This document shows positions 52,224 through 61,765 of a stretch of 64,000 nucleotides of DNA, one piece after another; position 1 is the stretch's first letter; every line of letters begins with the position of its first letter. The DNA comes from Bacillus carboniphilus (lineage in GTDB: Bacteria > Bacillota > Bacilli > Bacillales > JAIVKR01): contig NZ_CP129013.1 of assembly GCF_020524035.2 (NCBI RefSeq), positions 496,001 through 560,000 on the forward strand, in the 5' to 3' direction. Below the pieces are notes generated by a model. The model made no database searches. It had not been told where the DNA came from and was given only the letters and a program-made list of their open reading frames with translations. Both the position numbers and the translations under genes were made by a program.

Positions 52224-52451
52224 AGGGTAAAAAAGGAAAGTAAGCCATTCCTGTCACATTTCAAGGGAAAAATACCCATGTTTATTAATAATACTTTTCA
52301 ATTCTATTACTCAAATATTTCTAAAAACAACTATTCTATTACAATTAAAGAAATTATACGCAAATGGAAAGAGAGGAAAAAATATAGTAGTGAGAGAGTG
52401 CTAGATACTTGTTACAGTGGTATTAGGTTAGATAAAAGGAGGACATCAAAA

Positions 52452-53051
52452 ATGAAAAATTGCTTAAAAGTTGTCGGAGCTCTATGTTTTGGTTTTGTCG
52501 CTGCCAGCTTGTTTCCTAATTCTACTGAAGCAGCTCAGACCCACACAATTGAAGAAGGGGACACACTTTATCAATTAGGAATTCAATATGGTGTTCCTAC
52601 TAATGATATTATTGAAGAAAACAACTTAACTAGTGATGTAATTTATATTGGTGATACTCTAGTAATCCCTGGTTCTATTATTTCTCAAAGTGAGAAACAG
52701 CTACTGGCTCAACTAATTCATGCTGAAGCCGAAAGTGAACCGTATGCAGGAAAGGTTGCGGTTGGGACAGTAGTATTAAACCGAGTAGACAGTTCTGAGT
52801 TCCCAAATTCGATTTCAGATGTAATCTATGATAAATCTTATGGTTACTATGCATTTTCACCTGTAGAAAATGGTCGTATTAATAACTCACCAAATAGTGA
52901 TTCCGTAAAAGCAGCAGAGGAAGCAATCTCATTCCGTGGACAAGGAAGTGGCTCACTATACTTCTATAATCCAGATACGGCTACGAATAATTGGATTGCA
53001 AATAATAAGCAACAAACAATTAAAATTGGAAGCCATGTTTTTGCTAAATAA
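52452..53051 (+). CDS. ykvT: LysM and SleB-type cell-wall hydrolase YkvT
   Basis: About 199 residues: signal peptide (about 1-28, ending STEAA), one LysM domain (THTIEEGDTLYQLGIQYGVP through DTLVIPG) and a SleB/hydrolase-2 domain with LIHAEAESEPYAGKVAVGTV (catalytic Glu region) and FSPVENGRI. It probably cleaves spore cortex or wall glycan. AAAAGGAGG precedes ATG 52452; the longer upstream frame is not needed. Terminator follows. Confidence 0.92.
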   Translation: MKNCLKVVGALCFGFVAASLFPNSTEAAQTHTIEEGDTLYQLGIQYGVPTNDIIEENNLTSDVIYIGDTLVIPGSIISQSEKQLLAQLIHAEAESEPYAGKVAVGTVVLNRVDSSEFPNSISDVIYDKSYGYYAFSPVENGRINNSPNSDSVKAAEEAISFRGQGSGSLYFYNPDTATNNWIANNKQQTIKIGSHVFAK

Positions 53052-53054
53052 GAA

Positions 53055-53098
53055 ATAAAAAAGACCCTGTGAATGATATCTCAGGGTCTTTTTTATTT
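53055..53098 (+). terminator. Terminator after ykvT
   Basis: AAAAAAGACCCTG and CAGGGTCTTTTTT form a perfect stem over a twelve-base loop. Confidence 0.9.
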
Positions 53099-53161
53099 CT
53101 TAGGAAAGGTTTGTCCTTTTTTCTCATATAGTGATATGAACACTAGAAGAGGAGAATATAG

Positions 53162-54481
53162 ATGAAAACTTTTTTAAGAGGAACACTTCTATTAACAATA
53201 GCCGCATTTATAGGAGAATGTATTGAATTTTTTATCAACATGATTTTGGCTAGAGAGCTTCAAGAGTCAGGAATGGGCCATTACATGTCGATATTACCGA
53301 TTATATATTTCTTAGCTATAATCGCTAGCTTTGAGTTACCCATTTCTATTTCAAAATATGTAGCAGAGAATAAGTCTGTCTATCATAAGCAATTCCTTAC
53401 CTATTCTCTAAAAATTGCCTTCATGGTTTCTGTAATCATTAGCGGTTTAGCTATGGTTGTTTTATCTAATCTTTCCTTTATGACATTTTATCATCCTCAC
53501 ACGATATGGTTATTAATTGTTATGATTCCGCTTTTATCATTTTCTTCTGTGGCGAGAGGTTATTTTATGGGAACTCATCAAATGGGGAAGATTGCTTTTG
53601 CTAATGGCAGTAGAAAAGCGTTTCAATTGATTCTCTTGCTCCTTTTATTCCAAACGCTTATAAAGAATCAACAACACGCGCTATTAATGGCTTTAGCTGC
53701 CTTTGTTGTCAGTGAAGTGATGATGGTGGTTTATTTAATGGTCGCATTTTATTTACAAATGAAAGGGTTAAAACAAAAACAAAGTCATTCTCATTCGTCC
53801 TCGTTTATACAAAAACAATTGTTCAGCATCTCTATTCCAACAACTGGTTTGCGTTTGTTTCATTCATTTACACATGTGCTACAACCGTTTCTTATTAAAA
53901 TATCATTAGTGAATGCTGGTTATACGAAGATAGCTGCTAATGAACATTTCGGGTTATTAAGTGGTGTAGCCATATCTATAGGCTTTTTTCCTGCTTTTAT
54001 CGCTCATTCTTTGTTAGTCGCCTTAATTCCTTCAGTCTCAGAAGCTAAAGCTAAAAATGATCAAGTGATGCTAATCAATTTGTTAAGAAGAGTTTGTGTC
54101 ATCACGCTAGGGTATGGGATTCCGGCTATCTTCATCATTTATTGGTTTGCTGAACCTTTAACTTATTTATTCTTTGACTCTACCTCCGCCGTTCAATATT
54201 TAATTCTTTTACTTCCCTATTTCTTTTTTCATTACTTAGTGGTTCCTTTGCAAGCTTATTTAATCGGCCTTCATTTAATAAAACCCGCTTTCATGCAAAC
54301 AGTGTGGTCCCATCTCGTTATGTTTATTTTGATGTATTTATTAGGGTCTCAATCAGAATGGCATATGACAGGGGTTATTCTTTCGATGAATATAGGTGCG
54401 GTAGTACAATTTCTTCTCCATTACTTCACCATTTGTAAAAAGATTGGTTTTAGTTTTCGGAAGCACATCCTAATTAACTGA
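53162..54481 (+). CDS. ykvU: MATE/flippase-like spore membrane protein YkvU
   Basis: 439 residues with about twelve to fourteen helices of the polysaccharide-transporter (SpoVB/MurJ-like) fold: LPISISKYVAENKSVY and SVARGYFMGTHQMGKIAFAN are typical. In B. subtilis YkvU is a forespore-linked membrane protein beside stoA. AGAGGAG precedes the ATG. Confidence 0.9.
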   Translation: MKTFLRGTLLLTIAAFIGECIEFFINMILARELQESGMGHYMSILPIIYFLAIIASFELPISISKYVAENKSVYHKQFLTYSLKIAFMVSVIISGLAMVVLSNLSFMTFYHPHTIWLLIVMIPLLSFSSVARGYFMGTHQMGKIAFANGSRKAFQLILLLLLFQTLIKNQQHALLMALAAFVVSEVMMVVYLMVAFYLQMKGLKQKQSHSHSSSFIQKQLFSISIPTTGLRLFHSFTHVLQPFLIKISLVNAGYTKIAANEHFGLLSGVAISIGFFPAFIAHSLLVALIPSVSEAKAKNDQVMLINLLRRVCVITLGYGIPAIFIIYWFAEPLTYLFFDSTSAVQYLILLLPYFFFHYLVVPLQAYLIGLHLIKPAFMQTVWSHLVMFILMYLLGSQSEWHMTGVILSMNIGAVVQFLLHYFTICKKIGFSFRKHILIN

Positions 54482-54643
54482 GTGAGGATGACTAAAATTA
54501 ACTAAGCTAGAGTATTTATTACTGTTTTGCTTGAATTCCTCCACAAGAGACGTTCTGCGTTTAGAGATTTTCCATTACTATGTGATAACAATTGGAAAAG
54601 CGGGAACCATAAAGAAAAATAAGCTTAATTTGTAGGTGAAGAA

Positions 54644-56176
54644 ATGTTTCTGCGTCGAAAGAAAATCAAGCTTAAAACTCAAGAGCGTTGGGAAGAGTTA
54701 ACATCTTCAAAGGAACAAGAAAAAACATTACCAACAACTAGTGCCGAGGAATTAACGAAACTGTTGAAAGATGAGCTAGGCAACTACGAGGACTTTGTTT
54801 CTCGAAAGGTCGAGACCCAAGGTCAAGTCATTATGGTGTATTATCTTTCTCTTTTAGTTGAGACCGATATTGTGAATGAAGATATTCTTAGGTCCATTAT
54901 TCGATCGGAAAAAGTAATAGAAGAGGTCTCTGATTTATTTAGTGTCATTACTTCTAATAAGCTGAGCGTAGAAAAAGATTATAAAAAGATTGTTTCTTCC
55001 ATAAGAAAAGGATTTTCGTTTGTTTTTTTGTGATGGACAAGAAGCCGGGATGCTTGTTAATACTGCCAAAAGGGATAGTCGTTCAGTAGAAACGGCGGAA
55101 ATCGAATCAACTGTTTATGGACCGAAGATCGCGTTCACCGAACATATTGATACAAACTTGAACATTATTAAACATCGTATCGATGATGATAAACTTCGAA
55201 TCGATTCGCTTTCTGTGGGGGATCGAGTTCATACGGATGTGAAAATCGTTTATATTGAAGATGTGACGGATAAAAAACTTGTCGATACAATTAAAAAACG
55301 TCTCAATGACTTAACAGTGGATGATGTCTTGGATAGTTCCCTTTTAGTACAGATGATTGAAGATAACTCGTGGACCATTTTTCCTCAGTTTTTAATAACC
55401 GAGTTGCCTGACCGCTTCAGTATGTCTTTATTGAGAGGGAAAATTGGCATTTTAGTTGATAAAAGCTCGATGTCGATTATTTGTCCCTCTTCCTTCCTCA
55501 GTTTTTTTGAATCGATGGAAGACCTGTATATGCACTGGAGTATGGCAACGTTTATTCGATGGGTTAGAATTGTTTTCAATGTTTATTTCTGTCATTTTAA
55601 CTCCTGCCTATGTGGCTGCCTTAACGTATCATTACGAGGTAATTCCGCAAGCGCTATTAATTTCTTTAGGACAGTCAAGAGCAAATGTCCCCTTTCCCCC
55701 CGTTTTTGAGGCGATTTTATTAGAGTTTACGATTGAACTCTTAAGGGAGTCGGGAGCAAGACTACCCACTAAGGTAGGTCAAACGTTAGGTATTGTTGGG
55801 GGGATTGTTGTTGGAACTGCTGCGGTACAAGCTGGCTTTACAAGCAACATTTTAATTATCATCATCGCACTAAGTGCTTTAGGTTCATTTACTGCACCTA
55901 GCTATATGATGGGAACAGCCATCAGGATTATCCGGTTTCCAATGATCCTTTTAGCAGGCTTTTTAGGCATCATCGGGATTATGTTTGGAGTATGTTTTTT
56001 TTATGATTCATTTGTTAAGAATTACGAGTCTGGATACCCCCTATATGGCACCTATATATCCCTTTCGATGGGAAGACTTAAAATATTCATTATTTCGTCT
56101 TCCAGAGCAACTGAATCAAAAGCGGCCAATTAGTAATCGACCATTGGATAAACAGAAAGAACAAGTGAAAAATTGA
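54644..56176 (+). pseudogene. GerA-family spore germination protein A subunit, three frameshifts
   Basis: The first protein of a germinant receptor operon. The N-terminal hydrophilic domain (1-240) breaks at T7 (55023-55029; T6 restores SFVFCDGQEAGMLVN) and again near 55571-55576 (restoring RWVRI then SMFISVILTPAYVAAL). The C-terminal end breaks at T8 (55995-56002; T7 restores CFFMIHLLRITSLDTPYMAP and WEDLKYSLFRLP). Repaired, it is about 510 residues with SGYIEQ-type GerA motifs (PKIAFTEHIDTNLNIIKHRI). All breaks lie in or beside T runs, so read error is more likely than decay. Located in the inner spore membrane. Confidence 0.9.
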
Positions 56177-56203
56177 TTTCATCATAGTGAGTAGGGAATC
56201 GTT

Positions 56204-57304
56204 ATGGAAAATAAGGATCAAAACAACCTATTTAATGCACCTATGCTTATTTTTATTGTGATCTCTACGCAAGTGGGTGTTGGAGTAGCCGGTTTTCAAA
56301 GAATTATCTTTCAGGAGGCTAAACAAGACTCTTGGATATCGATCGTAATAGCCGGAATCACCATCAATTTAATTATCTGGGTTATTGTCCGCACAGTTCA
56401 AGCATATGATGGGAAAGATTTGTTTGAAATCCATCACCATGTTTTTGGAAAGATAATTGGCCGCATTTTCAATATCATTTTTTGTATTTACTTATTGTCA
56501 GCCTACTTAGTGATCGTTTTAGACTATATTTTGATTGTGAGGGTATGGGTTTTCCCCACATTACAAAACTGGATTATTGGTCTTCTGTTGTTGTTTTTAA
56601 CAATCTATGGTCTACTGGGTGGTTTGAGATTGATTGTTGGAATTGCCTTTACTGTTTTTTTTAGTACGATATGGATGCTGTTTTTGTTATTAGAACCAGT
56701 TAATTATATTGATGTCCGTAATTTATTGCCTGTTTTTGAAGCGAGTCCAAAGCAACTAATAATAGGTACTTATCGTATGACCTTAACGGTTTTAGGATTT
56801 GAAATTCTTTATTTTGTTTTACCCTATGTGAAAGAAAAAAATAAGTCTATGTGGTTCGCCCAAATTGGAGCAGTCGTAACCACCCTTATTTACATCATTG
56901 TCATGGTGATTTCCATCGCTTATTTTTCACCAAAGCAGTTAGATCGAACTGTTTGGGCTACGTTAACAATGTTTAAGATTGTTCGTTTTCCCAACTTAGA
57001 AAGGTTTGAAATTGTGGCTGTTTCTATGTGGATGATTGTAATTCTACCCAATTTATTAATTTACATGTGGTCGGCTATCAAGGGGTTAAAAAGAGTGTTT
57101 ACGTTTTCGACAAGAAAGGCAATTTATTTAACGTTTCCAATCATATTTATGGGTATTTTATCTTTTACGACGACGGAAGAAATTATTATGATAACCGATA
57201 AGGTCAGTCATCTCGGGTTCGCTCTTGCATTTGTCTATCCATTATTTTTAGGAATGATTACTTTATTAAAAATAAGATATAAAGAAAAGGTTGTTAAAAA
57301 ATGA
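56204..57304 (+). CDS. GerAB-family spore germination permease subunit B
   Basis: 366 residues with about ten membrane helices of the GerAB/YndE (APC-type) transporter family. It starts near PMLIFIVISTQVGVGVAGFQ, where the GVGxxG pattern lies in helix 1. In B. subtilis-type receptors this subunit binds the germinant. TAGGGAATCG precedes the ATG. It overlaps the next gene by four bases. Confidence 0.93.
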   Translation: MENKDQNNLFNAPMLIFIVISTQVGVGVAGFQRIIFQEAKQDSWISIVIAGITINLIIWVIVRTVQAYDGKDLFEIHHHVFGKIIGRIFNIIFCIYLLSAYLVIVLDYILIVRVWVFPTLQNWIIGLLLLFLTIYGLLGGLRLIVGIAFTVFFSTIWMLFLLLEPVNYIDVRNLLPVFEASPKQLIIGTYRMTLTVLGFEILYFVLPYVKEKNKSMWFAQIGAVVTTLIYIIVMVISIAYFSPKQLDRTVWATLTMFKIVRFPNLERFEIVAVSMWMIVILPNLLIYMWSAIKGLKRVFTFSTRKAIYLTFPIIFMGILSFTTTEEIIMITDKVSHLGFALAFVYPLFLGMITLLKIRYKEKVVKK

Positions 57305-58431
57305 AGAAAATATGTCTCCTGTTATTTATTTGCTTGCTTCTTCTAACCTCATGTTTACAAGTAAGCTATATAGAGAAAGTAGGCGTCGTTACGACTTTTG
57401 GATATGATCTGATGGAAGATGGGGAAAGGCTTAGAGGGACGGCTGTTACTTTTCAATTTGATCCCACAAGGCAAGACATATCTCAAACACTTTTTGGAAT
57501 GGCGAACACAAGTAAAGGTGTTAGGGAAATGATGAATGCGAGTACAAGCTACCGTTTAGTACCAGGTCAATTACAAGTTGTTATCTTTGGTCAGCCGCTT
57601 GCAGAGGAAGGAGTATTTGAACTAGTAGATACTGAAATAAGAGATGCGAAGGTAGGTACAACAATTCATTTATCAGTGAGTGAGACCAGTGCAGAAAACA
57701 TATTAACAACAAAGGTCATGGGTAGTTCAATTAATATTGGTGAATATATTAATCGACTACTCGAGCAAAATATAAAAATTGAAAATGTCATTTCTTCAAC
57801 TTTACATGAATTTTTACAAAACTATTACACTGTCGGTATTGATCCTACTATGCCTATTCTGTCAACTGATAAAGAGGTTATTAAGTTTGTTGGAACCGCT
57901 CTTTTTAAAAAAGATCAATTCGTTAGTAGTATTGATTCAAGACAAAGCTTGTATTTGAAAATGTTAAAAAAGCCATTGAAATCTGGCACGATCGAAGTCG
58001 TCATTCCTAGAGAAAAACTTAAATCGATTATAACGAGTCAAGGAGAGGAAGAAGAAAATGTGAATATTACCCTTGCGAATGAAAAGAGTAAAACAAAAAT
58101 AAAGGTGAAAAAACAACAAACGCCTGCATTTGAACTCCAAACATCATTAAGGGCAAGGTTAATTGAAATATCGGCTGAATTAGACGTTTCAAACCCCAAG
58201 ACCATTCCAACTCTTCAAAAAGAGATTTCGAAAGCTGTTAAAAAACAATTAACTGAAACGATAAAAATTGTTCAGGAATCGAATACCGATCCTGTTGGAT
58301 TTGGTATTCACTATAAAAGTGATACGCGTAATGTTAATTTAACAGAAAAAGAATGGAGAAGCCTTTATGAAGACGCTTCTTTCTCTACTTCAGTGAAGCT
58401 TGAGATAGATAGTACAGGGGTTATCGATTAA
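57301..58431 (+). CDS. GerAC-family spore germination lipoprotein subunit C
   Basis: 376 residues. Signal peptide with a lipobox LLLTSC (Cys about 17), then KVGVVTTFGYDL and the Ger(x)C domains, including the C-terminal FGIHYKSDTRNVNLTEKEW. It completes the A-B-C receptor. This operon lies between ykvU and stoA, where I recall none in B. subtilis, so it looks like an insertion relative to that order. Confidence 0.93.
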   Translation: MKKICLLLFICLLLLTSCLQVSYIEKVGVVTTFGYDLMEDGERLRGTAVTFQFDPTRQDISQTLFGMANTSKGVREMMNASTSYRLVPGQLQVVIFGQPLAEEGVFELVDTEIRDAKVGTTIHLSVSETSAENILTTKVMGSSINIGEYINRLLEQNIKIENVISSTLHEFLQNYYTVGIDPTMPILSTDKEVIKFVGTALFKKDQFVSSIDSRQSLYLKMLKKPLKSGTIEVVIPREKLKSIITSQGEEEENVNITLANEKSKTKIKVKKQQTPAFELQTSLRARLIEISAELDVSNPKTIPTLQKEISKAVKKQLTETIKIVQESNTDPVGFGIHYKSDTRNVNLTEKEWRSLYEDASFSTSVKLEIDSTGVID

Positions 58432-58451
58432 TAATAAGGAGAGGAACAAAA

Positions 58452-58946
58452 GTGAGAAAAAAAATCTCTATCATTTTAGTGTTTTTGTTTAGTGGTTCGT
58501 TTCTCATCTTACTTGGTCAATTGAATAGTGAAGGACCAAATAATGATATCTTCCTAAGTGATCAACGCGGGAAACAAACAAATCTTTTGGAAAATAGTGG
58601 AGGGAAAAGAGTGATCAATTTGTGGACCAGTTGGTGTGAGTATTGTCAAGAAGAGCTCATGGAAATACAACATTTTGTTGAAAATAATAAGGTTTATAGT
58701 GAACAAGTATTTTCCATTAATTTAACAAAAAACGAGAAAAGTGAAAAGGTAGTGGTTGAATTTTTACAAAACAATCCAGTTTCATACCCAGTTTTATTCG
58801 ATAAAAAAGGGGAAGCTGAAAAATACTTTGATGTATTTGTTATTCCAACAACCGTAATACTTGATGAGAACGGAGATATTATAAATAGAGTGGAAGGACC
58901 TGTATCAGAAGATCAACTTAAAGATTTTTTAGAGGTGGAAAACTAA
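58452..58946 (+). CDS. stoA: Membrane-anchored thiol-disulfide oxidoreductase StoA (ResA-like)
   Basis: 164 residues: N-terminal signal-anchor (about 5-22), then a thioredoxin fold with active site WTSWCEYCQEEL (CxxC = C-E-Y-C) and cis-Pro in FVIPTTVILD. StoA reduces disulfides in spore-cortex enzymes such as SpoVD. The order ykvU-stoA-pfeT matches B. subtilis. GTG 58452 after AAGGAGAGG. Confidence 0.9.
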   Translation: MRKKISIILVFLFSGSFLILLGQLNSEGPNNDIFLSDQRGKQTNLLENSGGKRVINLWTSWCEYCQEELMEIQHFVENNKVYSEQVFSINLTKNEKSEKVVVEFLQNNPVSYPVLFDKKGEAEKYFDVFVIPTTVILDENGDIINRVEGPVSEDQLKDFLEVEN

Positions 58947-58965
58947 ATTTTTGGGCGAAGCAAAT

Positions 58966-59124
58966 TCACTGTTTAAATTTTTGAATACTTTTCGTTTTAA
59001 ATGTTTTACTAGCAACTTTACCAACTCCTTTACATGCTTCGCATTTTATAGAAAATGGTAATAATGATAAAGCTTTTATTTTTCCGCTACCACTACATTT
59101 TTTACATACGATATAAATAGCCAT
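58966..59124 (-). CDS. Tiny zinc-ribbon protein with DnaJ-type CxxCxGxG motifs
   Basis: A 52-residue frame after GGGAGTGATTGG: YIVCKKCSGSGKIKALSL, then KCEACKGVGKVASKTFKTK. The two CxxCxGxG units, 17 residues apart, are the same type as in DnaJ zinc-finger domains, but here they stand alone. It would fold around one zinc ion. A small anti-aggregation or regulatory role is possible; unknown. Confidence 0.75.
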   Translation of the reverse strand: MAIYIVCKKCSGSGKIKALSLLPFSIKCEACKGVGKVASKTFKTKSIQKFKQ

Positions 59125-59193
59125 CCAATCACTCCCTACTTAATTTATATGTCAACTCTTATTATACAGAATATTTAGAAATTTTAACACTAG

Positions 59194-59228
59194 TTGAGAA
59201 TGAGAATCCTTATTAATAATAATTATAA
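59194..59228 (+). promoter_or_regulatory. PerR-like box at the pfeT promoter
   Basis: TAATAATAATTATAA (59214-59228) matches the PerR box TTATAATnATTATAA at 13 of 14 specified positions. TGAGAATGAGAATC just upstream looks like a partial Fur box. B. subtilis pfeT (zosA) is regulated by PerR and Fur. TTGAGA at 59194 and TAATAA seventeen bases on may be the promoter. Confidence 0.75.
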
Positions 59229-59327
59229 AATTAAAATTATTTTAATTTATTACTTCCTTTTTATATGAAATAATTATATAATAAGAATATATAAGATCTT
59301 CTTCATACTAGTGTTGAAGTTGTTTTG

Positions 59328-59351
59328 CTGCCTAATGGCAGCTTTTCGTAT
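59328..59351 (+). terminator. Hairpin in the pfeT leader
   Basis: GCTGCC-TAAT-GGCAGC followed by TTTTC lies between the proposed promoter and the start codon. It resembles a small terminator. Either transcription starts after it or the leader is attenuated. Confidence 0.55.
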
Positions 59352-59405
59352 TTTAATAATCTTATTGATTTGTATTCTCAATTAGATTAGAGGAGAGTGT
59401 TGGTA

Positions 59406-61332
59406 ATGGAATTACAATTGAGAAAAGATAAAATTAGTAGCGAAAGTGAAAATGAAAAATTTCGTTTTTTAGAGAAAATAAAACCACATGGTGAATTAAT
59501 AGCAGCCTTATTCTCTGGAGTGATGATTTTAGTAGCTTTTCTAGTTGAAAGACAAGATATAACAACTCTTTCATCCGTTTTGTTTTTAATTGCGTTTTTA
59601 ATTGGTGGCTTTGCTAAAGCGAAAGAAGGCATTGAGGAAACGATCCAAGAGAAAACGTTAAATGTAGAGTTGTTAATGGTATTTGCTTGCTATAGGCTCT
59701 GCATTGATTGGATATTGGATGGAGGGCGCTATCCTTATTTTTATATTCTCGTTAAGTGGTGCACTTGAAACATATACAATGAATAAAAGTAAAAAAGAAC
59801 TGTCTTCACTCTTGCAGTTACAACCTGAAAAGGCGGTTCTTTATCGAGATGGACATGAAACGATTGTTCACATTTCTGAACTTGAAAAAGGAGATCATAT
59901 TATTGTTCGTGCGGGTGAAAGAATGCCTGCTGATGGAACTTTATTAAAGGGTCAAACAACTGTTGACGAATCCGCCATAACTGGTGAATCCATTCCTGTT
60001 GAAAAGGTGAAAGGAGAGCCTATATTTGCAGGTACGGTTAATATAAATGGATCTATCACCGTAGAAGTTACAAAAAAGTCAGATCAATCTCTTTTTCAAA
60101 AGATTGTAAACCTTGTTCAGTCTGCTCAAGCAGAAACATCACCTTCTCAGCAGTTTATCGAAAAATTTGAAGGGACTTATGTAAAAGGGGTGCTTGTTGC
60201 AACAGGGTTAATGATGTTCTTACCCCATTTTACATTAGGGTGGAGTTGGAGTGAGACCTTTTATCGTGCAATGGTATTAATGGTTGTTGCCTCTCCTTGT
60301 GCTCTTGTAGCTTCGATCATGCCTGCTACACTTTCAGCTATTTCAAACGGTGCTAAAAATGGATTGCTTTTTAAAGGTGGAGTTCATTTAGAACGTTTGA
60401 ATAAAACGAAGGTCTTAGCATTTGATAAGACAGGGACGTTAACAAAAGGTGAACCAGAAGTGACTAGAGTTGTCATGCGCGATGGCTTGAATAGAGTGGA
60501 TTTCTTACAAATGGTGTACATGATTGAAAAACAGTCTAATCATCCTTTAGCAAAAGCAATTGTAGAATTCATTGAAAAGGAAGACATTGAAATAAAAGAC
60601 TGGGTATCCGTAAATGAGCGCTCAGGTTATGGGGTTGAAGCAAATATCAACGGAAAAGAGTGGCTAGTTGGAAAAGCAGAACTTGTAGGTAAAGACGAGG
60701 CTATCAGTTTTCAAGGTGGAATTAGTCTGGAATTAGCAAAACAAGGGAACACCATTGTTTATGTTAAAGATGACAGTGGAGTCATAGGCTTATTTGCATT
60801 AAAAGATGTGTTGAGAAAAGAATCGATAGAGGCTATATCTAACCTACGTAAGCAAGGAATTTACACGGTCATGATAACTGGCGATAGTGAACAAACGGCA
60901 TTAGCTATAGCTAATGAAGTGAACGTTGATGAATTCATTAGTGAGTGTTTGCCAGAAGAAAAGGTTAAACAAATTAAAAAACTAAAAGAAAAGTACGGAG
61001 AAGTAACGATGATAGGCGATGGGATCAATGATGCTCCTGCACTTGCAACAGCAGACGTTGGAATTGCAATGGGAGAAGGAACAGATGTAGCATTAGAAAC
61101 GGCGGAAATCGTTTTAATGAAAAATGATCTATTAAAAGTAACCAAAGCTATGGATATATCAACTAAAATGAATCGAATTGTTAAACAAAACATCGCTTTC
61201 TCATTGTCAGTTATATGTTTATTAATTTGTAGCAATTTTTTGCAAATTCTTGACTTGCCTTTAGGTGTTATTGGACATGAAGGAAGTACAATATTAGTTA
61301 TCTTAAATGGACTAAGATTGTTAAAAGGGTAA
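59406..61332 (+). pseudogene. pfeT: P1B4-type metal efflux ATPase PfeT (ZosA), one frameshift
   Basis: An extra T at 59687-59688 breaks the frame; repaired it reads LMVFAAIGSALIGYWMEGAI and continues. Total about 641 residues. Motifs: SPC in VVASPCALVAS (helix 4), phosphorylation site DKTGTLTKG, TGES, GDGINDAP, and HEGST in the last helices, close to the HEGG(T/S) of P1B4 pumps. No N-terminal metal-binding domain. Iron or zinc efflux at the cell membrane. ATG 59406 after AGAGGAGA. Confidence 0.92.
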
Positions 61333-61360
61333 AAAGAAAAGCGAAAGCTCCCGTCTTAAA
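61333..61360 (+). repeat. Repeat family B, head fragment
   Basis: AAAAAGAAAAGCGAAAGCTCCCGTC resembles the left end of the other copies. Nothing of the rest is present. Confidence 0.6.
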
Positions 61361-61370
61361 GAATGTAAAT

Positions 61371-61411
61371 AAAAAACCAGGTGGGATTTTCCTTACACCT
61401 GGTTTTTTATA
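61371..61411. terminator. Terminator between pfeT and a convergent small gene
   Basis: AAAAAACCAGGTG and CACCTGGTTTTTT form a perfect stem with a twelve-base loop. Confidence 0.9.
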
Positions 61412-61608
61412 TGTGATTTACTGACTGTTTTTTCTTTGTCTGGTCGAGAAAGAACAACGAATTCAGCCATAATGATAAATCCTAAGCCAACAAACCAACT
61501 GATTACCGAACTATAGTAGTAATAATCAATTAGCAGCATTCCGACAATCGGACACATTAAACCTATAAGACTTAAGATTAAGATGATGTGTTTTTTTATG
61601 AAAGACAT
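61393..61608 (-). CDS. Small two-helix membrane protein of unknown function
   Basis: Seventy-one residues; helices about 7-27 and 34-54, then a charged tail (RPDKEKTVSKSHIK). AGGAGG precedes the ATG by seven bases. No family recognised. Confidence 0.7.
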   Translation of the reverse strand: MSFIKKHIILILSLIGLMCPIVGMLLIDYYYYSSVISWFVGLGFIIMAEFVVLSRPDKEKTVSKSHIKNQV

Positions 61609-61722
61609 TTAATGTGCCTCCTGATTTTCCATAAACTTAATGATAATAGAATTTTAACAGTAAAAATTGTTTTTTAAAAGTGCACTTTATATAAATTCGT
61701 CTTAATAATATTTTGTTTTTTA

Positions 61723-61753
61723 TGTTATAGTATGTTCTACATATTATAGAACA
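61723..61753 (+). promoter_or_regulatory. Extended -10 promoter with inverted repeat before the peptidase gene
   Basis: TGTTATAGT is an extended -10 element (61723-61731). TGTTCTA, seven bases, TAGAACA (61733-61753) is a perfect 7-bp inverted repeat at the expected start of transcription and a likely operator. The regulator is unknown. Confidence 0.65.
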
Positions 61754-61765
61754 GAGGTGTAAAAT

